Under the pieces are notes generated by a model. That model did not search any database, was not told where the DNA came from, and saw only the letters and a program-made list of their open reading frames with translations. The position numbers and the translations under genes were made by a program. Positions 56,819 through 62,923 of a stretch of 62,923 nt of DNA are shown here, piece by piece (within the stretch, counting starts at the first letter, position 1; each line of letters opens with the position of its first letter). Origin of the DNA: Halochromatium roseum (GTDB lineage: Bacteria > Pseudomonadota > Gammaproteobacteria > Chromatiales > Chromatiaceae); assembly GCF_016653315.1 (NCBI RefSeq), contig NZ_NHSH01000058.1, forward strand, positions 1-62,923. The letters are read 5' to 3'.

Positions 56819-56843
56819 AGTCGCTGGCGCGAGGAGTCGAATC

Positions 56844-58190
56844 ATGAGCAACGCAAGGGAGCCGGATACCAGGTGGCGGATGTGTATGGTGGTATTCAGT
56901 GGCTATCCGAGTGATCCTCGGGTGCGTCGCGAGGCCGCGGCCTTGCAGCGCTGCGGTATCGAGGTGGACGTCTACTGCCTGCGACAGCCGGGGGAGCGTC
57001 GGACTGAAGAGTGCGAGGGCGTCACTGTCTATCGGATCTTGGATGCCCCGCGCAGCAAGGAGACGCTGGCTCGTTATCTCCTGCACACGCTGCGCTTCAC
57101 GCTACGGGCACTGTTTGCGATCAGCGCCAAGGCGCGTTCAGGGCGCTATGCACTCTATCAAGCACACACGATGCCGGACTTTCTGGTGTTCGCCTGTGTG
57201 ATCGCGAAATGGCAGCGTAAGCCCATCATCCTTGACCTGCACGACCTCTCGGTCGAGCTGTTCGCGGCCAAGCTCAACGGCGCCAAGCGGCGTCTTCTCA
57301 GATTGGTTGCGCTACAGGAGCGCCTCGCCTGCCGTTTCGCCGATCACCTGATCACGACCTCTTGGGGGTTCCATGAGCGGCTGCTGCAGCGCGGCCATCC
57401 GGAGACGAAGATCAGTCTGGTCTTCAATGCGGCTGATCCGATGTTGTTCTGGCTCGACCGGGAGCGCCAGTTCTTGCCAATCGGCGAGGATCTGCACTTG
57501 ATCTACCACGGCACCATCGCCGAGCGCTTTGGCCTGCACCGGCTACTGGAGGCGTTGCCGCGGATTCGGGCCAGTCATCCTGGCGTCAAGCTCCATCTCT
57601 ATGGCAAGGCCGATCCGAGCTATCTGCGGCGCCTGGAATCGATCATCAGCGACTTTGGACTCTCTGCTCAGGTCGAGTTTGGCGGTTGGCGGTCGGCGCA
57701 TGCGCTGATGGGATGCTTTCGCCAGGCCGATATCGCGGTGGTGCCCTATCTGCACGATGAATTCATGGATATCGCGGTCTCCACCAAGACCTTCGAGTAC
57801 GCCGCGGCCGGGCTGCCCGTGGTCGCAACTCGCTTGCAGGCGATGACATCGATCTTCCCGGACGACAGCATCACCTACGTCGCGCCCGGGAGCAGTGCCG
57901 CCTTGGCCCGGGGGGTGCTGAGCCTTGCCGCCGATCCGGATCGGCGTGCGCGACAGAGTCGGCTTGCGCACAAGGCCCAGGATGCCCTCTCTGGCCAGGT
58001 GATGGCGGATCGGTACAGGGGCCTGGTCGCGGATCTGATCAGGGCGTCGCAGTCGGGCGTTGGTGATATGGCGACACAGCTCAGCGCGCATCGGGCCGCG
58101 CTAGTGCGGTCGCCGACGCGGCCCGCGGGCCTGGCAGGCGAGGCTGAAACCTTGACCCGGAACACCTCTACTATCGAGTCCTATCGATGA
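56844..58190 (+). CDS. Glycosyltransferase family 4 protein
   Basis: GT-B fold retaining transferase of 448 residues. The N-terminal acceptor domain has [20 protein letters not shown], and the donor domain has [22 protein letters not shown] and the GT4 signature with Glu residues in [25 protein letters not shown] lies 9 bp before the ATG; a longer frame to 56643 overlaps the CpsD-like gene and the tandem repeat and is rejected. Its stop overlaps the dehydrogenase start by 4 bp. Confidence 0.92.
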   Translation: MSNAREPDTRWRMCMVVFSGYPSDPRVRREAAALQRCGIEVDVYCLRQPGERRTEECEGVTVYRILDAPRSKETLARYLLHTLRFTLRALFAISAKARSGRYALYQAHTMPDFLVFACVIAKWQRKPIILDLHDLSVELFAAKLNGAKRRLLRLVALQERLACRFADHLITTSWGFHERLLQRGHPETKISLVFNAADPMLFWLDRERQFLPIGEDLHLIYHGTIAERFGLHRLLEALPRIRASHPGVKLHLYGKADPSYLRRLESIISDFGLSAQVEFGGWRSAHALMGCFRQADIAVVPYLHDEFMDIAVSTKTFEYAAAGLPVVATRLQAMTSIFPDDSITYVAPGSSAALARGVLSLAADPDRRARQSRLAHKAQDALSGQVMADRYRGLVADLIRASQSGVGDMATQLSAHRAALVRSPTRPAGLAGEAETLTRNTSTIESYR

Positions 58191-59497
58191 AACCATCGAC
58201 GCTTCTTATCCAGCAGTTAGAACAACGCGAAGCCGTGATCGGCATCGTCGGTCTGGGCTATGTCGGGCTGCCGTTGATGCTGCGCTTCAGTGAGGTCGGC
58301 TATCGGGTGCTCGGCTTCGATATCGATCCGCTCAAGGTGGACGCGCTGAATGCCGGACGGACCTATATCGAGCACATCAGCGCCGAGGCGATCGGCAAGG
58401 CTCGGAGCCAGGGCTTCAGCGCGACAGCTGACTTCAGCCGCGCGGGCGAGTGCGATGCGCTGATCCTGTGCGTACCAACGCCGCTCAACAAGCACCGCGA
58501 GCCGGACCTCAGTTATGTGGTGGCGACCACCGACGCCATCGTGCCGACCCTGCGAGCCGGGCAGCTGGTCTCGCTGGAGAGTACGACCTGGCCCGGCACC
58601 ACAGAGGAGGTCTTGCGTCCGCGCCTCGAGTCGAGCGGGCTGCGTGTCGGCGAGGAGCTGTTTCTGGTTTTTTCCCCGGAGCGCGAAGATCCAGGCAACC
58701 CAACGTTCAGCACCCGCAGTATCCCCAAGGTGCTCGGTGGCGTCACGCCGATCTGTACCCGAGTCGGCGAGGCGCTCTACGGGCAGGTGATCGATCAAGT
58801 GGTGACACTGAGCTCGACGCGGGCGGCCGAGATGACCAAGCTGCTAGAGAATATCCACCGCGCCGTCAACATCGGTCTGGTCAATGAGCTGAAGATCGTG
58901 TGCGAGCGGATGGACATCGACATCCACGAGGTGATTCGGGCCGCGGCGACTAAGCCATTCGGCTTCACGCCCTACTATCCGGGGCCGGGTCTGGGCGGCC
59001 ACTGCATCCCGATCGACCCGTTTTATCTGACCTGGAAGGCGCGTGAGTACGGGCTCAATACCCGCTTCATCGAGCTGGCTGGTGAGGTCAACGCCAACAT
59101 GCCGGCCTGGGTGGTTGGTCGGGTTGCGGATGCCCTCAACGCGCGTGGCAAGGCGGTGAATGGCTCGCGGATCTTGGTGTTAGGGATCGCCTACAAGAAG
59201 AACGTCGATGATCGACGCGAATCGCCGTCGATGGAACTGATGGCGCTGCTGCGGGAGAAGGGCGCCGAGATCAGCTACTCCGATCCGCACGTCCCGCACT
59301 TTTTGCCGATGCGCAAGTACAGCTTCAATCTGGAGTCAGTGCCGCTGACGCCAGCGACCTTGCAAGACACCGACTGCGTGCTCCTGGCGACCGATCACGA
59401 TCGCTTCGATTACGCGCTGATCAAGGCACATGCGCCATTGATTGTCGATACCCGCGGGCGCTATCAGGAGCCGGCGCCACAGATCGTGCGGGCCTAA
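58187..59497 (+). CDS. wbpA: UDP-N-acetylglucosamine 6-dehydrogenase (WbpA-like)
   Basis: NAD-dependent oxidation of C6 of UDP-GlcNAc or a related UDP-HexNAc to the uronate. The Rossmann motif [13 protein letters not shown] is at about 17-29. The catalytic Cys lies in [20 protein letters not shown] (about 265), the form typical of WbpA-type enzymes; WbpO/TviB enzymes usually have GHCIGVDP. The C-terminal NAD-sugar domain has [16 protein letters not shown]. Length of 436 is standard. It is coupled to the GT4 gene and followed 32 bp later by glmS, which makes the precursor. Confidence 0.9.
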   Translation: MKPSTLLIQQLEQREAVIGIVGLGYVGLPLMLRFSEVGYRVLGFDIDPLKVDALNAGRTYIEHISAEAIGKARSQGFSATADFSRAGECDALILCVPTPLNKHREPDLSYVVATTDAIVPTLRAGQLVSLESTTWPGTTEEVLRPRLESSGLRVGEELFLVFSPEREDPGNPTFSTRSIPKVLGGVTPICTRVGEALYGQVIDQVVTLSSTRAAEMTKLLENIHRAVNIGLVNELKIVCERMDIDIHEVIRAAATKPFGFTPYYPGPGLGGHCIPIDPFYLTWKAREYGLNTRFIELAGEVNANMPAWVVGRVADALNARGKAVNGSRILVLGIAYKKNVDDRRESPSMELMALLREKGAEISYSDPHVPHFLPMRKYSFNLESVPLTPATLQDTDCVLLATDHDRFDYALIKAHAPLIVDTRGRYQEPAPQIVRA

Positions 59498-59529
59498 CTC
59501 ATATCCAAATACGCGATAGCGGGTACATC

Positions 59530-61344
59530 ATGTGCGGAATCGTTGGCTATATCGGTCATGAGCCGGCCGTTTCACGGCTGCTGGGTGGTCTGCGCGAGCT
59601 GGAGTATCGCGGCTATGATTCGGCCGGTATCGCCCTGTTGCAGGCCGATGGGCTACGCTGCTTCAAGGCTGTCGGCAAGCTGAGCAATCTTGCCGCGAAG
59701 CTCGGTGACTTTGAGTCTTGCGGCCCGGTTACCGCCATTGGCCACACCCGCTGGGCGACCCATGGCAAGCCGACCGAGGCCAACGCGCATCCGCATGGAC
59801 TGACCCATAGTCAGGTGGTGCACAACGGCATCATCGAGAACCACGTGGCGCTACGCGCTGCATTGCAGACTCCCTTTCTGAGCCAAACCGACAGCGAGGT
59901 CATCGTGCACCTGTTCGAGCGCCACCTGGCGCTGCGAACTGGGGTTGAAGACCCCGCGCTGGCGGCCTTTCGTGCCACCCTTGATGACCTCGAGGGTGCC
60001 TATGCGATCTTGCTGATCAGCGAGACCGAGCCGGGCCGGATCTTCTTCGCCCGTAAGGGCTCGCCACTGCAGCTAGGATTTGCCGAAGGTGGTTGTCACT
60101 TCGCCTCCTCGGATGCGCCCTTGGTCGGCCTTTGCACCGAGGCGCTGTATCTGGAGGACGGTCAGTGGGGCGTGGCGAACGCCGAGGCGTTGATCCTGTT
60201 CGACGCCCTGGGCCGCGAGGTGGAGCCCTCATCGAGGCTGCTGCCAGCCACCAGTCTAGCCGCGCGCAAGGAGGGCTTTCGCTATTTTATGGAGAAGGAG
60301 ATCTACGAGCAGCCGCGGGTGCTGGCCGACATCCTCACCGGGCGGTTGCGCAATGGCGCGGTGGTGCTCGATGAGCTGGGTTTGCAATGGCTGCTGCCGA
60401 TCTCCTCGGTGACGCTCTGCGCCTGCGGCACCAGCTATCATGCCGCGCTGGCCGGTAGCTATCTGCTCGAGCGTCTGGCGCGGGTGCCAGCGCGGGTTGA
60501 GATCGCCAGCGAGTTTCGTTACCGCGAGCCGGTCCTGGACCCGACCGGGCTCTTTGTCGTGATCTCGCAATCGGGCGAGACGGCCGACACGCTGGAGGCG
60601 ATCAAGCTGGCCAAGACCCAAGGGCTGGCGACGCTGGCGCTCTGTAACGTAGACAACAGTTCCATCGTTCGCGAGGCCGCGCGCACCCTGCTGCTGCGCG
60701 CCGGTATCGAGAAGGGCGTGGCCTCTACCAAGGCCTTCTCAGCGCAGGTGCTGACACTCTGGCTGCTCGCGCTTTACTGGGGTCAGGCACGCGGTCTACT
60801 CGCTGGAGAGCGTCACGCGATCGAACTCGCCGCGCTAAACGCTGTGCGGGATGTGATGCGGGTGCAGCGCGGCACCCATGAGCGCATTCAACGGCTCTCC
60901 AAACGCTATCTACATGGTCATGGCTTCTTCTTCATCGGCCGCGATCTGTTCTATCCCTTAGCGCTGGAAGGCGCACTGAAGCTCAAAGAAATCAGCTATC
61001 TTCATGCTGAAGGCTATCCTGCCGGCGAGATGAAGCATGGTCCGATTGCGCTGGCTGATGCGGAACTCTTCACGATCGCATTAATGGCGCGCAGTTCGCT
61101 GTATGAAAAGGTGAAAAGTAATGTTGAAGAGCTGTCGGCGCGCGAAGCAACCATCATCGCAATTAGCACCGAGCAGTTTGACTTGGCCGATGATCTGATC
61201 CAGATCCGCCCCTATGCGCATCCCATGCTAGAGTTTTTCGAGATGCTTGTCGTCGTCCAGCTGCTGGCGATGGAGATTGCGGTCCGGCTCGGCAATGACG
61301 TCGATATGCCGCGCAACCTGGCCAAGAGCGTGACCGTTGAATGA
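59530..61344 (+). CDS. glmS: Glutamine-fructose-6-phosphate aminotransferase
   Basis: GlmS makes glucosamine-6-phosphate from fructose-6-phosphate and glutamine, the first step to UDP-GlcNAc. The N-terminal nucleophile Cys follows Met directly (MCGIVGYIGH), with GHTRWATHGKP and HNGIIENH in the glutaminase domain (to about 230). Two SIS isomerase domains (about 285-420 and 455-595) contain VISQSGETADTLEAI and CNVDNSSIVREA, and the protein ends KSVTVE as in all GlmS. Location in a polysaccharide cluster suggests a pathway-dedicated copy, possibly the only one. Confidence 0.96.
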   Translation: MCGIVGYIGHEPAVSRLLGGLRELEYRGYDSAGIALLQADGLRCFKAVGKLSNLAAKLGDFESCGPVTAIGHTRWATHGKPTEANAHPHGLTHSQVVHNGIIENHVALRAALQTPFLSQTDSEVIVHLFERHLALRTGVEDPALAAFRATLDDLEGAYAILLISETEPGRIFFARKGSPLQLGFAEGGCHFASSDAPLVGLCTEALYLEDGQWGVANAEALILFDALGREVEPSSRLLPATSLAARKEGFRYFMEKEIYEQPRVLADILTGRLRNGAVVLDELGLQWLLPISSVTLCACGTSYHAALAGSYLLERLARVPARVEIASEFRYREPVLDPTGLFVVISQSGETADTLEAIKLAKTQGLATLALCNVDNSSIVREAARTLLLRAGIEKGVASTKAFSAQVLTLWLLALYWGQARGLLAGERHAIELAALNAVRDVMRVQRGTHERIQRLSKRYLHGHGFFFIGRDLFYPLALEGALKLKEISYLHAEGYPAGEMKHGPIALADAELFTIALMARSSLYEKVKSNVEELSAREATIIAISTEQFDLADDLIQIRPYAHPMLEFFEMLVVVQLLAMEIAVRLGNDVDMPRNLAKSVTVE

Positions 61345-61458
61345 GCAAAGCAGGAATGAGCGAAACAAAAATGATAACGGTTCGAAAGCTGTAACCGTTC
61401 TCACTAGACGCCGGATCAACTTGGTTCTGGCCCAAGTGCATCATGAGGAACCGGTTCC

Positions 61459-62598
61459 ATGGCGACTTCTGGCCGTATTTGCCTTTTCTCCCAGCGCCAC
61501 GTGCTACGCGAGTTCCGTCGCAGTGCGAACTACGAGTTCGAGGATGTCATCTGCGGCTGCGGCGATGTTGATCTCGTTGCACCCCAGCCAGGTGGCACCA
61601 AAACAGGGATGCAACGCTGGCAGAACCGATTCGTTTACCGACGGCCAGGTTTTCGCATTGAGCCTGGTATTGATCCGGTGCGGATTGCCGGAGACTACGA
61701 GCTATTTCTGACAACCTGCGAATATCTTGACGATCTACACACCTTTGACCTGGTAAGAAACTGGAGGAAAAGCAGTCGGATCTCGGCCTGCTATCTCAGC
61801 GAGCTTTGGGTAAAGGCGATCGCAAAAAATAATCGCTTATTCAGTCGATTGGCTGAATTTGATCACATTTTCGTCAATTATGCGGCCGCGGTTGAGCCGC
61901 TATCTGCCGAAATCGGCCGACCCTGCCATTACCTGCCTCCGGCCGTGGATGCGCTGCGCTATTGCCCCTGGCCTAACCCACAATGGCGATCAATCGATGT
62001 CTATAGCATGGGCCAGCGCGATGCCGAGATGCATCGCCAGTTGTTGCAGGCGCGGCAGCGCGATGGACTCTTCTATGTGTACGACAGTTACGACATCCAT
62101 TCAGAAAAGGAGTGGTGCGTTTCAGACTATCGTGAGCATCGCACGTTATCCGCTCAGCTCATTCAGCGCAGCCGCTACTTTATCGTCAATCCGGCAAAGC
62201 TTGACGGCTGCGCTGAGACCGCAGGCCAACAAGAGGTTGGGCATCGGTTCTTCGAAGGTGCGGCAGGTGGCAGTGTGATGATTGGGCGAGCGTTGGATAC
62301 CGACATCTATCGCGCGCATTTTGATTGGCAAGACGCGGTTATTCCTGTCTGCGGCGGGAATTCGTCGGTCACGGATGTGATTGCGGAGTTAAACCGGCAA
62401 CCTGAGCGCGTTGAGTTCGCACGCCGTAATAATGTCCGAGAGGCCCTGATGCGACATGATTGGGTGTACAGATGGGAGCAAATTCTGGCCAAGATCGGCA
62501 TGCAGCCGAGCCATAAACTCGTGGAAAGGAAGGCCGAGCTTGCAAAACTCAGAAATACAATACCTGCTGTCTTTTTAGACGAAGCCGCCGCTGCTTAG
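61459..62598 (+). CDS. Glycosyltransferase family 1-like protein
   Basis: The 379-residue soluble protein is GT-B-like. It has CHYLPPAVDALRYCPWP and IDVYSMGQRDAEMHRQLL in the middle, and GHRFFEGAAGGSVMIG, corresponding to the donor-binding R-x-FE-x-x-A-x-G signature of the GT1_2 domain, near residue 270. N-terminal sequence is divergent. It lies 114 bp after glmS. The second half of the gene is somewhat AT-richer than the first. The acceptor and donor sugars are unknown. Confidence 0.8.
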   Translation: MATSGRICLFSQRHVLREFRRSANYEFEDVICGCGDVDLVAPQPGGTKTGMQRWQNRFVYRRPGFRIEPGIDPVRIAGDYELFLTTCEYLDDLHTFDLVRNWRKSSRISACYLSELWVKAIAKNNRLFSRLAEFDHIFVNYAAAVEPLSAEIGRPCHYLPPAVDALRYCPWPNPQWRSIDVYSMGQRDAEMHRQLLQARQRDGLFYVYDSYDIHSEKEWCVSDYREHRTLSAQLIQRSRYFIVNPAKLDGCAETAGQQEVGHRFFEGAAGGSVMIGRALDTDIYRAHFDWQDAVIPVCGGNSSVTDVIAELNRQPERVEFARRNNVREALMRHDWVYRWEQILAKIGMQPSHKLVERKAELAKLRNTIPAVFLDEAAAA

Positions 62599-62796
62599 TT
62601 CTAATTCGCATTCGACTTAAGCGGCCTCAGATGAAGTCTTTTTAGATGAAGTCTTTGTCGTCTTGCTCGACATCCTGAAGGGGTGTGACGACAGAGTAGA
62701 TCCCCCGATCGCAGCATCCTGCTCCGCCACGTATCGTCACGGTAACGATTTTGTCATCATTGTGATTCGGTCGTTGCGTCTTGGCGAGTAGGCAAG
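62599..62796. other. Non-coding stretch before the right terminal repeat
   Basis: No gene is supported. It contains a 15-bp tandem duplication (62629-62658). A 75-codon minus-strand frame ending at 62642 crosses from the repeat into this region but matches nothing known. Confidence 0.55.
62629..62658. repeat. 15-bp tandem duplication
   Basis: agatgaagtctttxx occurs twice in tandem, with the last two bases differing (tt against gt). Confidence 0.85.
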
Positions 62797-62829
62797 AGAC
62801 TTGTGACCAAATAATAATCGTTTTCTCAT
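62737..62829 (-). pseudogene. Truncated copy of the 5' end of the gene at 94
   Basis: On the minus strand the frame starts with the same 11 codons as the gene at 94-825 (MRKRLLFGHKS), then diverges and stops after 30 codons. The identity ends at the exact edge of the terminal inverted repeat. It is either a broken copy or a sign that two genomic contexts share this start. Confidence 0.4.
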
Positions 62830-62922
62830 TGAAAAACATAGTTATTTTTGAGGTTGGCCAACCCTGCAACGACCAAGATCACCTGATCAGCCATGCGAGT
62901 AGCACGATTTCTGAACGTGTTG
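62797..62922. repeat. Right copy of 126-bp terminal inverted repeat
   Basis: Exact reverse complement of bases 1-126. Only one base (62923) lies outside it. Beyond the repeat edge at 62796 the two ends share nothing. Confidence 0.95.
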
Positions 62923-62923
62923 G

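Overview
The window is a high-GC chromosomal segment that looks like a purple sulfur bacterium (Chromatiaceae, Gammaproteobacteria). The main reason is a complete flavocytochrome c sulfide dehydrogenase pair (fccA, fccB) whose FAD-linking and redox cysteines sit exactly where the Allochromatium vinosum enzyme has them. DUF2333, RNase R/RlmB and the gene density agree with that. A ten-gene Mrp-type cation antiporter operon suggests a marine or halophilic lineage. The lineage is an inference; no rRNA is present.

Layout. 1-830: an AT-rich gene of unknown function that begins inside a 126-bp sequence repeated in inverted orientation at the far end (62797-62922). 991-7000: Mg2+ channel MgtE, then a sugar-type ABC importer operon on the minus strand. 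7469-11865: a patchy region with a degenerate histidine kinase, a remnant of an NtrC-type regulator, a secreted EEP-family nuclease/phosphatase, a hybrid kinase and a truncated host-attachment-family gene. 11985-16896: hydrolase, phosphoribosyltransferase, tRNA-Leu(CAG), rnr, rlmB. 16947-21960: a three-domain ACP/acyl-AMP ligase/PlsC fusion followed upstream by an acyl-CoA synthetase. 22224-31476: the Mrp operon, with four antiporter-like subunits, two of which lack the TM5 glutamate. 31673-36522: DUF2333, then fccB, fccA, a secreted ankyrin protein and a NapC/NirT-type tetrahaem cytochrome in one minus-strand block, closed by a strong hairpin. 36755-41673: DUF2934 protein, DUF2760/Hsp70 pair, and a coiled-coil OmpA-domain protein with five ~54-residue repeats. 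42229-51393: a signalling cluster of three large NarL-type histidine kinases and one NarL-type response regulator; the largest fuses CheB, CheR, PAS and kinase domains and has lost the catalytic Asp of CheB. 51574-62598: an exopolysaccharide segment (beta-helix protein, deacetylase, PMT-family transferase, CpsD-like ATPase, GT4, UDP-GlcNAc dehydrogenase, GlmS, GT1).

How the parts fit. fccAB with the membrane tetrahaem cytochrome would move electrons from sulfide between the periplasm and the membrane. The Mrp complex would use or make ion gradients. GlmS and the WbpA-like dehydrogenase would feed an N-acetylhexosaminuronate into a surface polysaccharide, with the adjacent kinases as candidate controllers.

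A pervasive feature is short perfect or near-perfect tandem repeats (units of 5, 7, 10, 12, 13, 14 and 15 bp), mostly just upstream of genes and in two cases in frame inside genes. No CRISPR array, integrase or intact insertion sequence was seen.
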